In this document: positions 1-15,657 of the stretch, piece after piece
Position numbering within the stretch: the first letter of the stretch is position 1
Layout: every line of letters starts with the position of its first letter
DNA from: Acanthochlamys bracteata
Taxonomy: Eukaryota; Streptophyta; Magnoliopsida; Pandanales; Velloziaceae
Assembly: GCA_019914995.1 (NCBI GenBank)
Contig: CM034130.1
Coordinates: 9,114,001-9,178,000 of the forward strand
DNA: 64,000 nt
Direction of reading: 5' to 3'
Notes under the pieces: generated by a model
The model's input: only the letters and a program-made list of their open reading frames with translations
Told to the model about the DNA's origin: nothing
Databases searched by the model: none
Program-made: the position numbers and the translations under genes

Positions 1-3000
1 GGGACCAAAATGAAGTTGGTAAGGACCGGCATGGTTAAATTGGCACTGTTACTGCTTGTAACATCAGAAAGAAATTACTAATTTCAAGCATTTATAAATA
101 AAATTTTCTGAAATAAAAAATTTTTACTATTTAAATTTTTTTTTGTATTTTTACATTTTTATATAAATATTTTAAATATTTATAAAATATATATTAAAAA
201 ATATAATATAAAAAATTGACAAAAAATGTTTGAAAACTTAATCCCAAATGCCCCCCTAATAACACCATATATTCTGTTGGTGTTTACTAATAAAAATGTC
301 CAGATCAATTAGTTTTAGTTCTAAACTAACCCTTTTTATTTATTAATTGCCATGTGATTTGGTCCACAATAATAACATGGTACTAGTTTTTGTGGAGAGC
401 AATTGAATTAATTTTTGTAATTAAAACAAAATTCAGTGGGATGGCCTTTGGAGTTGTGAAAGAGTTGCACTGCATGAGCTCATTGAGCTGTCTCTTTTGT
501 CTTTCTTTACTAACAAGAAGATGAACATGCTCATATGTCCCCTTGTATTAGTTATATACAACAACAACCAATAATCGTCGTAGTAAGAGAAAGAGAAAAA
601 ACAGGTTAATCAATTTGGTTAATATTGGTATTACCTTTCCCTTTGTTGATCTAGTGAAATAAAAACAAACACAAAGCGAGTCCTAAATTTACCAATTATC
701 AATATTTATAGTATCCTAACTCAAGGAACAAGCAGCTTTTTTTATTAAAAAAGAAAAGATCTTGGCAAAGTAACTATGTCAGATTGAGTTTTGGTGCGAG
801 CTATAGGCAAAAGAATTGCTGCAAAAACTTTGATGTAGGAATGAATTGCCCTATTAGCAATAATGATGACTTGTTAGTGCCAGCCATATTTTATTGTATG
901 AACCAACTAGTACAAAAGTTAGTAGCCGTTTATTCTAAAAAACAAAAACCAATGATCAAATCGAACAATCTCCATTATTGAGAATGTGACCTACTAACTT
1001 GAGTTTTTGAAGAAGATTTCTCAAGAGCTGAAAGAGACCGCAAGTTATCTAGAAATGTGTTTATACGAGATCGATCTTTTCTAAAACGTAAAAGATTTTT
1101 TTATTATACTTCGATAAAAGATTTCTTTTTTTTTAAATAATAGTAAAAGGAAATAGTACTAAAATCTTAGTATGCTAACTTTTTAAATATTTTTTAAATT
1201 TTTAAATAAAGTTTGTACAATAGTAATGTATTGAAAAATACGAAATAATAAACACTTGTTAAAAAGCTATTATAAGCAATACCAAAGGCACTCTTAAAAA
1301 AGGAATCAACTACAAAAACACATTTCAATTGCACTAAACTCTAATTCACATATTTCAATTATTATTTTGAACTACACTTCTCTTTTCATATCGAACTCAA
1401 TTTTTATTAAAATTTCACTCTAAATTTTATGACACATATTTCAATTACCAATGCGAACTGTACTTCCATCTCTAAATTTTATGTCACATATTTCAATTAC
1501 CATTGCGAACTGTACTTCCATCTACCTCACTTCCAGCAATTAAAATACGTCCTAAGATATAATGTACATGATCAGTCTATTAAACATTAGCATTGCTTCC
1601 GGGAAAGAAGATAAGCAGTAAACCAATTTACTCTATAAAGCCACTGCTTCCATTAATCCATGCACCTTTTATCCAAACTAAAACGACCGGCATGGTAACT
1701 TAACTAAAATATAGAACAATACCATCTCACCTTATAAACAAGAAACGAATTTCTTTCCGAAACAGTGTAATGAAACTAGCAAGTCATGAATAACTCCAAT
1801 ATCTTCTGTAGAACAACCACAGTTGCAAATTAGACGAATAAAAACCTAGGTCTATACATCCAGTCTGCACATCAATACCTCCTAAGTCCAAGAAATCATA
1901 GCAGCAGATGCAGAAAATAACACTACAATATCAGGCAATTGATCCTATAAAAAATGACAGGTTAGAATCTCTATCTACTCCATACAGCTTAGTAAAGTTG
2001 TAAGATTTGCATAAGGTATAGGGCAACACCCTCTTGATCAAAGGTCAAAAACATCTGCAGATTTGTCTACATCGCCTCATTATGAAGTGAATCCAAATAG
2101 ATTTCCCCACAAAAAGAGAAGATTTATAAAAGTAAAACTGCAAAAATGAGGCTAAATTAAGCAATGCAAAAATAGTAATGGATGAAAATGCAGGCGTTTA
2201 TCAATAATTACAAAGTAGGACAGCGACATATGATGGATTGAAGCAAGCAGTTCAGCAACCAATATCACAATGAAATCTCAGATAAACTAGACAACTCATA
2301 GACACTCAGGACTATGGATAATATGATTCAGTAGAATCATACGTATCATTAAACCTAAAGGAGCCCAAAGGCTGTTCCTGTAATTTTTTAAGAACATTTC
2401 ACAACAAAGACAAAATAGAAATCATCTGACACAATAAATGTAATATAGGTCCTTAGTTTTAGATCAATTATGGAAAAATGGGCACAGAAAATTGAACTAA
2501 CTTAAATTTTACATAGAGTTACTTATGCCGCAATGTGGTTCCAGATATATAATCACTTATCAAACAGATCTTATGTGTACATGTGAGATTACTTGCTAAC
2601 CAGAACTTAATTCTTGAGAAATTCTTCACATTTGCCACAAAAGTAACTGCAAATTTTGGTGATCCTTACAAATAAGACCTAAGATTAGCTTAAGGGAATG
2701 TCTTTCCCATTTCCTAAAACCCTTGTGCTCGTCTAACGAGTCTGTGATTCAATAGATGAAAACCCGAAATAGATCAAAGCACACCGACCAAAAAACGTGC
2801 ACTCTTCCTGAGACATACTTACCATGCTTCAGACATGAAACACATAGCAAATAGCTGAAAAGAATCACACCATAACACATCTTACAAGCACGTTCATATA
2901 GTATAAGAGGCGCTAATTAAAGAACAACAGTTTGCACGTTGAAAACACAATTAACCATCACTCCAGAAAGTGAATATACGAAGCAACCCTCAATTTACTC

Positions 3001-4340
3001 TAGGCTAAAATAAATAATATAAAGCATTTTAGCAATAACACATGCGCACGATAAATAGTATCCATAACTATCAGCAACAAAAGTTTTTTCCAAAGCAGCC
3101 GTATTACCAAACATCTTATAGTAAATACATAAGACATCCCGCCCTTGATATGTACAAGACCACTATAATTATGAGTAATCTCAACCTACAAACAACAACA
3201 ATTATATAAACAGACACCTTTCTGAAAATGCAATCACATATACCTAAATACCTATAGTATATACATATATGAATCAAACAATTACTTCAAATAATTAAAA
3301 AAAAAATTAAATCCTATACACTGGGTGAGCTTTAATAGCATTCCTCAAGGTTTTCCAGAGAGGCTCAACTACATATACAGGCAACTTTTAAAGGTTGCAC
3401 TGATCAATGATTTAAATGAGCTGCAACCATTTATGCATTCAATATTAGAAAACTATGATGATATTTTCTATCAGGCCTTCTGATCTCCATGTTTATTTCT
3501 TCATGACATGGAAAAAAATACAATGCAATTATTTTCAAATAATTTTCCATATCTAATTCATTTCTACTAGTTCAGCCTTGAATAAAGTTCACATCAACGA
3601 TGGCCAACTGCTCCATACTTTGAATCCTCATTGCCCGTTAGTATAAAAAACAAATCACGTCTACCGCAAACAAACTAAAATGTGTCCGAAGGAGGTAGAC
3701 ATTTTTCGATCTTGCTAGACTTTTTTTAACCTACATAACCGCTCAATTAACCAACTCAACTTCAGCCTACACACAATTTTACTTAATGTCTTTTGGACAG
3801 ATACTAAATATCTCTTGCAGTTCCAAAACTAAGCAGGAATCTGACCAAAGCTACGCACTCAAATAATTAAAATTGCCGACCACGCCCCAGAATAACACTA
3901 TCTCTACCTGAGTTAATTAGTAATTAACATCAACTAAATCAACCTACCTTCGATTACATATTAAAAACAGTTGCCCTACCCCTAGCTTTATCCACACCAG
4001 AGTCCAGAACTAACCAAGATGAAAGAAAATGAAAAAAGTACTACGAATAATCCCCAATGCAGAAATTTCCTGAAGCATGATAATTTCCATATCTCTGAAA
4101 AGCTCTAATACTACATTAGCAAGCCACTTAATCATACAAGTATACAACATTAAATACTTCACAAGATTAAGAGTATGAAAATCCAACAATTAAGGGTAAA
4201 AAAAAAGGGAGAGCCGGAGACCCTTGTTGACAAAAATCATCATACATTGCGAATTTCTAAAAACATCAGCCATTCACATTTTTGATGCTTCATCGCAGAC
4301 CACTAAAATTCAACCAAATCTCAAAACATTCCAACAAAAA
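1..4340. other. Intergenic stretch with no supported gene
   Basis: No convincing coding region on either strand. Bases about 90-260 hold one copy of the AT-rich repeat found throughout the window. From about 1540 the sequence is less extremely AT-rich and looks low-copy. A good minus-strand 5' splice site (GTAAGC at 4346-4341) lies just past the stop codon of the CHZ-like gene, so part of 1540-4340 may be a 3'UTR intron and distal 3'UTR exon of that gene. I could not identify the acceptor. Confidence 0.4.
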
Positions 4341-4369
4341 GCTTACCTCTTTACAATCCGCCGCATAGT

Positions 4370-4903
4370 CTACTCGCTCTCATCACTATCATCATCCTCA
4401 TCTTCCTCGATCTCATTCTCGTTCACCAAATAAGCTCCCGGTGGCGGCGGCGGCTTCCGCCGTGTCCTCGAAGGCAAGATATTATCCAAATCCACTTCCG
4501 CTAACGGGTCATCCTCAAACCCATCGCTCTCCTCTCCCCCACCACCAGCTTCGTCGGAGATGACGTCATCATCGTGATCACTGCTGTCGTCATCAATGCT
4601 GTCATCATCACTGTCGTTATCATCCTCTTCCCTTACTTCTTCAACAACCATCTTCCCTTTTGCCTTCGCTCTCGCCCGCTCCACCGCCGCTAACCGTTCC
4701 GCTTCAGCTTCCGATTCAGTTTTGTCGACCGATTCGGTTCCGTTGACGGGTTTAGATCCGTTAACGGGTTCGGGTTTAGAGAGTTTGGGAGGAGTGTAAG
4801 ATGAAGGAAGAGCGGAAGAGTTGTCTGAAGAAGGCTTGCGCTTGGACGGAGTGAGTTTCCGCGGTGGCGCCGGTTCACTTTCGGCTTCGTCAGATTCCGC
4901 CAT
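4370..4903 (-). CDS. CHZ-domain histone H2A.Z chaperone-like protein
   Basis: A 177-residue, highly acidic, low-complexity nuclear-type protein in one exon. The N-terminal third is Pro/Ser/Lys-rich, a charged helix-like stretch follows (about 60-85), then long Asp/Glu/Ser runs. Near residues 131-150 the motif DPLAEVDLDNILPSRTRRK matches the CHZ motif (acidic lead, then a hydrophobic-Asp-x-x-Asn-Ile core followed by basic residues). In yeast Chz1 this motif binds H2A.Z-H2B dimers and helps deliver them for SWR1 exchange. The ATG at 4903 opens the protein with MAESDEAE, a typical acidic start. A minus-strand donor (GTAAGC) follows the stop by about 24 bases, suggesting a 3'UTR intron. Family assignment rests on the short motif plus composition; the remainder is disordered and uninformative. 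Confidence 0.75.
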   Translation of the reverse strand: MAESDEAESEPAPPRKLTPSKRKPSSDNSSALPSSYTPPKLSKPEPVNGSKPVNGTESVDKTESEAEAERLAAVERARAKAKGKMVVEEVREEDDNDSDDDSIDDDSSDHDDDVISDEAGGGGEESDGFEDDPLAEVDLDNILPSRTRRKPPPPPGAYLVNENEIEEDEDDDSDESE

Positions 4904-5149
4904 GAAGAACCTTGCCAGGTTTGGTGTTCGGTAGAGAAGAAGACAGAAGCAAACGGAATCTGGAATCTAGGGTTCTTGGTTGTCTGAGAGGAATATGAGA
5001 GAGTGCGAATCTCTAGGGAATAGAGATTTAATGGGTTAGTTACATATGGACCTGGGCTACTTGGGCTGTACTCTCTAACACGGTAAGTTTGTCGTTTCTT
5101 TTTGACAAAATTACGAATTTGCTCTATGCGGTTGGAATATTTTTCCAAC

Positions 5150-7038
5150 TCTATTTCAACTTCCTCATCTTTTATCTACCTTTTATAATATCTGAAAATT
5201 TATAAAATTATAATATATAAATTATTAAAAAGATAAATTTACTTTAACATTTTTTAAATTACTTTAGTTAAAAATTAACAAATTTTGGAAAGCTCCGAAA
5301 CACTGCAAGTTTGGTTAGAACAAAAACGGCTTTTATTAATGCTTGGTGGTAGTTAATGTTTGGACTAAGGATTAAATCATGAATTATAAATAAATAATTG
5401 GAAATGCTTTTTTATCTAAACATAATTTTTTAAAAATCAGCTAATATTTTATGTGATCCTATATATTTTAGTACTAACTATGTAATTATTTGTCTGAAGA
5501 AAATAAATGAGCATAAAATATGTGAGGAAACTAAATGTATAATGGAAATGTTTGGGTTAGCTTACTAAAAAATTAATTTTTTAATTTATATTTTTAATAC
5601 ATATTTTATAAATATTTAATAATTTATTTAAAATTTTAAAAAATGTAAAAAAATTTAACATAGTAAAATTTTTTTATTATATTTTATTATTTTTTAAAAT
5701 AAATTCTATTTATTTATGTTATTTTTTAGTCAAAAATATAGCATTTATTTTTTAATTATTTAAAAAATATTGTTTTATAATAATTACTCCCAAATGAAAT
5801 TTAGTTTTAAAACTTTTTATGGATCTTTTAAAACATAATGACTTCATTAATCAAATACATCAACAGTTTTCGCCGGTCAAAGTAAATTAAAGCAAACAAT
5901 AATAATACCAAGTGGAAAATTCGTTTCTTTCTTTCTGAAGTCCATGCAACCGTTTGATTAAGAAACCAGAAAGTTTGCGGATCATGGCACGTGTAAACTT
6001 CGTCCATTTCTTTTCGGAATTTTCAGTATATTTACTTCATACAATTTACAATTAAAAGTCATGTTTATCTCTTTTTACAAATTTATGTTTTAATTACATA
6101 AATTTATTTTTCAAACAAGTAAACATGACCAGGTTTGAGAAAACTTAAAGCTTTACTTACCCATTTAATGTTAAGCATGCAGTTTTTACTAACTAACCTT
6201 GACAATCTTAAATAATTACACAAACCACCATCACCTGAAGGTCAGCATGTGTGACCGTGTCTGCGTTCCTCAAGTTGTATGAAGCGCAAGGCCATAATAG
6301 TCATGAAAGTTTAAATAGCACTGATTATTAGATGAAAGTCTTCCGGTAATAATAATGTCATCTAATTTCTTCTTTCTTTGCATAAATTAATTAACATCAT
6401 TACCAAATGAGATTGTTATTACTCACTGTTTAAAAAATTTTGGAAGACGAATTTCATGGACTGTTTCTTACGGCAGTCTTCGGACATAGTTAAGGTGCTT
6501 CGTTATGTATTCTAAAAAATCACTAAAAACACTATTATATAGAATTTTTAATAAAAAATATTTGAAAATTTATTATTAAAAATATATTTTTTTCATAAAA
6601 ACTCATATCTTGGCCAAATTTCAAACATGCCTTTCAGGTTTTACTTTTGTTTTCTTGTCACTGTTAATTTTGCAGTCTTTTCTAATTAAAGTGTTTCTAT
6701 TCTACGCAAGGGGAGGAAGAATGAAGTGTGTTTGTTTGTTCGTTTTCCCTCGTGTGTTTTGCTTCGAATGTTAAATTAAAAATTATAAGAGAGTACCAAG
6801 ACAGATGTAGCTCTCACGAGTCTCTCGGTATTCTTCTCAACTTTTTCTAAAGAAGAGAAAGCGAGAGAGAGAGAGTTGCCTTCAAACTTCCAAACACAGG
6901 CGTTTTTTATTTTTCTTTCTTTTATCTCTCTCTTTATTTCTTTCTATCTGAAGATATAATAGTAGTACACTAGTACTTGTAGTACTTATTGAGAGAGAGA
7001 GAGAGACAGAGTTGTGATTTGTGAAGCCGCCGGCAACC
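5150..7038. other. Intergenic region and JAZ promoter/leader
   Basis: No coding region seen. An AT-rich repeat copy occupies roughly 5555-5830. The last 300 bases before the JAZ start codon contain two GA microsatellites (6861-6875 and 6991-7006) and pyrimidine-rich stretches, typical of a plant 5' leader. Confidence 0.45.
5988..5993. promoter_or_regulatory. G-box (CACGTG) upstream of the JAZ gene
   Basis: A perfect CACGTG palindrome about 1.05 kb upstream of the JAZ start codon. MYC2-type bHLH factors bind G-boxes in JAZ promoters and drive their jasmonate-induced feedback expression, so this is a plausible regulatory site. A six-base match alone is weak, and its distance from the gene lowers confidence. 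Confidence 0.3.
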
Positions 7039-8032
7039 ATGAGCAGTAACAACAGCAACCACACTACTGTCGTCGAGCACGACTTCCTTGGCATCTACAG
7101 CCGTAGCACTCCTCAGCCTTCCTCCTCCTCCTCCTCCTCCTCCAACCACCACCACCATCACCGAGGTCTCTTATAATCTCCTTCTAACTAAAGTTTTCTT
7201 CAATTTTTTCTTTCTAAATTTTCTTTCATTTTTTATTTCAAAGGTCTTCTATCTCCTCTAGATCACTGCAAGTTATAAATACCTTGCATGCAACATAACT
7301 AAAGAGCCCGAACCTAGCTTCTTTTTTTATTTCTTTTGAATATAACTAAGAAACATTTTTAAGATGCATGATTGATCCGTTCTTTTTTTAGATCATCAAG
7401 ACATACATCAACAGCTAAAATATTTTTCTTCGTAGTTAAATTCAAAGTAACTAAACTAATCGAAGATGGAAAACGTTTTCCATTTTTATTTTATTATTTT
7501 TCTTAGTAATCTGGTGAGTGAAATAAAAGATTATTCATACATACGTAGTGCGTGCAGGAATCCAGCAGGCAGCAGCTATGCACTCAAGAACCAATCCAGC
7601 AATGCTCAACAACGTTATCGCTTCACCTACTGCAGCATTGCCGGCAATAAATAGGACGCCGGCGAGGTCATGGTTTGCGCCGCTTCCTGTTCTCAGTCTT
7701 ACCTACGGATCCAGGTGAATCGATCGATCTAGATCTTGATCATTAATTCATGCAAGCAATTACTATAGGTCTTCTCCTGAACCATTAAGTTTTAGAATTT
7801 CTTCATTTTAGAATTTGTTAAGGTTGAATGCATGCATGATGTTCACATATAGGCCTCCTCCGGCCAGAGCTACTCCACCTGCCTCGCCGCTTACTATCTT
7901 CTACAACGGCACCGTTAACGTCTTCGATCTCCCTCCCCATATGGTGATTAATATATATATTAGCTAGCTTTTAGAGATATATATACATAAGGTTCCTTAC
8001 TCTCAAATTAAAATAATAAAATTGATCACATG

Positions 8033-8063
<31 letters not shown>

Positions 8064-8375
8064 TGAACTTGTGATCAACGTCAAGGCTGATGAGATAATC
8101 AAGACAGCCGCAGAATTTAGTAACCGGAGCCGGAATACTGCTGAGTCCAGCATGCCGCCGCTGCTGCTGGAAAATTTCAACACTGAAGAAGGTGATGATA
8201 TCTTTAATTAAGATCATATATATGTTTGATTGTTTTTTTCAACGCATAACGCGGGTTAATTAATCGATTCTGGTTTTACAAAGCTTGATGATTTGTTGGA
8301 GCAGGTTTGCCTGTCGCTGGAAGGAAGTCGCTGCAGAGGTTTTTTCAGAAACGCAAGGAGAGGCAATTAAACTGA
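7039..8375 (+). CDS. JAZ/TIFY jasmonate-signalling repressor
   Basis: Five exons: 7039-7165, 7558-7714, 7853-7943, 8086-8191, 8305-8375; all junctions are GT-AG and keep frame, giving 183 residues. JAZ proteins repress MYC2-type factors through NINJA/TOPLESS (TIFY/ZIM domain) and are destroyed via COI1 when jasmonoyl-isoleucine is present (Jas motif). Visible here: an N-terminal VVEHDFLG motif (11-18), a Ser/His-rich linker, the ZIM domain with TIFYNG (109-114) and VFDLPPHMADEI, and the Jas motif LPVAGRKSLQRFFQKRKER (162-180). Oddities: the degron reads LPVAGRK where LPIARRA/K is usual, and the protein ends QLN right after KRKER, so the X5PY tail is absent. At that position other JAZ genes carry the Jas intron; here the donor reads AG|GC. 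Subgroup within the JAZ family is unclear. Confidence 0.88.
8036..8062. repeat. (TA)n microsatellite in a JAZ intron
   Basis: About 13 uninterrupted TA units just upstream of the fourth JAZ exon acceptor. Likely length-polymorphic. Confidence 0.9.
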
Positions 8376-9480
8376 AAACCTTTTCTTTTTGTCATTATTG
8401 TTGTTCATTTCAGTTCTAATTAACTTTGCTCTTGCATGCAAAACATTTCATTCTAGGTTTTTTTACCCTTTTACAAATAGTTTAGTTTCTCTCGTGCCAA
8501 GTTTCTTTAGCGACGAAATTCCGTCGCTAACGAGGATAGTGAACTGTTTTTTTCTAGCGATCAATATGTTTGATCCTATCGACAATAGTTCTTTGAAATC
8601 TAAAAATTACTACTATTTTAAGCCTCGTTGAACGACTGAAAAAATAAAAATTTAAAAAAACTTCTGAAAAACATTTTATAATTTTTGATAAAAACTATAT
8701 TTTAAATTATATCATGATATAACTCTTTAAATTTTAAAATTTATTTCACAGAATTGACAGCGCGTGCTGTTCGTGAAAAATATATAAAAGCGTCAGATTT
8801 AGACTACCGAATAAGAGAGAATGCTTTAATAAAATATTTTTTCATGACGAGTGCTCGAAATAGAAATTATAAATGAAAAACATGCACAAAATCGTATACA
8901 TTAGTGTTTCATTTTTTTATTTTACGATAAAGAAAATAGAAACTAATATTAGCGAATTCTTGACAATGTATTTCTTCATCAATTTTTTCTTTAGAAATTG
9001 TTAAATTTTACTAAAAACATTAATAATAAAATAAAACGCTTTAAATAATAATAATAATAATAATAACACAACTGTTTTTGTCCCCCGGCACTTGCAGTAC
9101 ACAGGCGTCAACTTCACCGACCTCCATTTCTTCTTCTTCTTCTATTCTTCAAATAATTAAATTGACAAAAAAACATTGAACTTTCAAGACCTCAATTCCT
9201 CTTGGTGAAGAGGAATCCAATCCAAATATCTACTTCTTTTTTAAATCTCACCTTTTTCTGTCTCCATCTTTTTCCTGTAAAGTTTCAATCTTTCCTCTCC
9301 AAATCCATCTCCTGGTCTTTCCCGTCGATAAAAGTCTCTCCTTTATCCAATCTTCCCAAGAAAAAAACTATCTTGTCTTGCAACATCGATCACAATTCAT
9401 GGTTCCATTTATCTGTTCTTAATTTATTCTCGTGGCCCGTTTGCGTGATCTAGTTTTTGGAAAAGAAGAAGAGGAGAAGA
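8376..9480. other. JAZ 3' region and LCB2 promoter/leader
   Basis: AT-rich sequence with an AAT microsatellite near 9045-9065, then pyrimidine-rich sequence from about 9120 that probably includes the LCB2 5'UTR. A possible extra JAZ exon is discussed in the findings (9098-9179). No other coding region seen. Confidence 0.4.
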
Positions 9481-12688
<3,208 letters not shown>

Positions 12689-15657
12689 AAGATTCACCTG
12701 ACACGGTTTAGACCAGGTTTCTGTTAGATGTTAATTTTATTCATTCTGCCCCAAGTTGCATACGGTCTTTTTTTCTTGTTTCTTCCTCTTTGTTAATACG
12801 TCAAGGTAAAATGTATTATTTTAGTTAGCATATACAATTTATTATACTTAACAAGTTATGTATACAAGATGAAAACGATTTTGATTATGTTCGATGAGTC
12901 CCGGTTACATGTTGAGCTTACGTGAACGGCTATGTTCATGTTGCCAATTTACCCAATAGCCATCTGCATTCTACTGAGTTGCAGTTAATGAGAAAATGAA
13001 GCATGTAAATTTGTACCTTCAAATGGCTGACTAGAACACAACACTAGTTCGTGTTACATTGACAGCACTTCCTTAATCTTACATTGCTTACACTTGTCAT
13101 ATAAATCTAAGAATGGATTTCGCTTCTGGATAAGTAATTTATTAATTTTTATTTTATAGTTTTAATAAATTTTTTATATCAATTTATAAAATTTATTTAA
13201 AATCTAGAAAGTATGGAAAAAATTTATATAGTAGATGTTTTATTTTTATTATTTTTTATATTAAAATAGTATAATTTGTTTATCGGATAAAAATAAATTT
13301 TAATTTCAAAAAAAATTTTATAAGTACTTTCAAATAGTCTTGTGTCATTTCAAAAAATTAAAGAACGCAAGTGACCTCCGCTAGCGGGAAAGATACAAAT
13401 TAATAGTTTCCCATTGCTACTTGCCGGACATTAAGGGCGTGATTATTTTGCTCTGGAATTTGAGAATAAGTTATCAAAAAAGTGAAATTGGAAAGGAATT
13501 GTAGTTTTTTTTTTTTGCATGAAGCATATAACCATTAATGTTACTTCACAATACAATATCTGACAAATTTAAAATACAAAATTTTGCCACGTTCGAATAT
13601 GATAATAGAACAACGTTTCAATTCAAGTACATCCTTTACTACCTTTGAATGCTTAGTAAATATTGACCATACTCCCAATCTAAATCAAAATGTGCCATTC
13701 ATATCGTTATAGTTTCTAACGCCCTTGTTTCTCCTTAATATGTCCACGCAAACACCATGAATGATTTTTCGTTTACATACCCAAAACAAACTATCTCATG
13801 AAATTTCGTTCTTTATATTGTCTTACTTTTACGGAATGGTTTTTCTAATTCTCTATCTCATGATTGTGAGACCTTTACAAGGAATCCAATGTACATATGT
13901 GGTTTTTCATGCAGTGTTGTTGCTGATTGTTAAACCAAGAATTAAGATTTGGAACCAATTCATCTATGAAGATATAATAAAGTTAAATGGTTTAAATCCA
14001 GAAGAATTTTCAGATGGTAAGCAGCATGTATATTCTGGCGAAAGAAATTTTGGCACTATTTAGCTGCGCGTTTTTTCTTACGTTTTAAGGAGCGTCCGAA
14101 AATATTTATGAAATGAATTTTCTTTTTGGAAAAATAAAATTTTTTTATTTTAAAAAATAATAAAAATATATAATAAAAAAATTTTAGTACGTAGAAATTT
14201 TTTTATTTTTTAAATATTAAATAAAATTTTTAAATATTTATAAATATATACTAAAATATATAAAATTAAAAATTAAAAAATAGTCTTTGAAAAATGTTTT
14301 TCTAAACGCACTCTTAACATCTTTAAAAAACAAAAATTCTACAATATTCTAGTTTTTCTATACATTGTATAATTATTATATATATAATTTTTATTTATTT
14401 TAGGCTAAGAAACAAACATATTTTTTTCAAAAAATCTATAAAAACTAAATTTTTTAAAAGCTATAATTTTGAAGCAATCTAAAACGATCCCGCAAAGCAC
14501 TTGGAATGAAACATGTTATGGCCTTCTTTTTACTCTGTTGATCATATATATGAATATCTTTATACGGTCAGATACACGAGATGTTTGAAAGTGTTTCAAA
14601 AAACTTTTTTTTAAATAAAAATATTTTTATTTATTTTTAAAAATGAGTTTTTATTTTTTATTTTAAAAATAACAATAAGATCTTATTAAAATTTTAAATA
14701 AATTTTATAAAATTTATACAAATAAATTAAAAAATTATTTTTTTAGAACGCGTTGTAAAACGCGCCAGGTATTGGTTGTGGCCATCTTTGATTATTGACC
14801 TATCATGGCTACACTATACATCTCCTGATCTACTGCGACTGATTTTCTGCCTGTGAAATCACTATCTGTTGAGTACCCAGGACAACATTGACGGCATAAC
14901 AGAATAGAGTACCGGCACTAACACATCGGATATCATAAAAAAGTTACCGCAAATAGGCGGAGAGCAGTATAATGATTTGGGTAGTCTCTTTTGAAGTTCT
15001 GGTTTGCGCCCTTTCATTAATTTGAATCTCAAGAAGAACTTTCACGATCCTAGAAAACGTTTAAACTTTTGTCTACAAAATTAAATTCCAAGTAAACGGT
15101 AAAAGAGACGAAGTTCCAAATGGTACGGGAGCAAGAACATGTCTTCTTGTTCTTTTCTAGTCTCAGCGGACTTATAAAATGTAGTAAAGATAAGATGATG
15201 AAAAAAATAAAAATAAAAAGCTACAACGTTGCATGCTTGGTCGCTTAGCTTCATACCAATAGCAAATCTTCTTATATATGATAATAACATAGAGTTAGCA
15301 TTCACATAGATAAATAATCATAGAGTTGCAATACAAACAAGGATATGATATGGACAATTTGAGCATTGAATGGGGTTACATGGCTCAGCTTCCCCACCTG
15401 TTTCCCTTGCAGTGAATAGCAGACAAGCAAGATAATGGAGTTGTGCAATAGCATTCATGATACCAGTGAACATGTTCTCTTTCTGTTTCCCGGCCCCTCT
15501 CGCTCGTTCTTGTGATTGTCTTTTGAATTTCTTCATTATATAAACCAAACCTAAGCTATTAAACCTTGCTGTGATCAAATCCTAGAAACGCATTCCTTCT
15601 TTCTCATTCATATCCTCAACAACGTCTGCAGGTTTCTACTACAAACAACACAACAAC
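12689..15657. other. Repeat-rich intergenic region and bHLH promoter
   Basis: Contains LCB2 3'UTR, AT-rich repeat copies at about 13130-13345, 14089-14315 and 14586-14768, and the presumed promoter and leader of the bHLH gene. An open frame at 13761-14063 matches nothing I know and is not called. Confidence 0.4.
14089..14315. repeat. AT-rich MITE-like element (family A)
   Basis: Bounded by GGAGCGTCCGAAAATA on the left and TTTCTAAACGCACTC on the right, which are imperfect inverted repeats, with an A/T-only core that includes AAAAATATATAATAAAAAA. The same core and ends recur at many places in the window. No coding capacity. Superfamily not determined. Confidence 0.6.

Noticed and set aside
3330-3380. 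Minus-strand stretch reading VVEPLWKTLRNAIKAHPV
   Set aside because: Short, between stops, no recognisable family or splice partners. It may be chance within a 3'UTR intron.
4596-5148. Open frames overlapping the CHZ-like gene on both strands
   Set aside because: Shadows of the acidic repeat codons (Ser/Leu runs on the opposite strand) with no domain.
13761-14063. 100-codon open frame with a hydrophobic N-terminal half
   Set aside because: No family resemblance and AT-rich composition. It ends next to a repeat element and has no supporting promoter or splice context, so it is probably chance.
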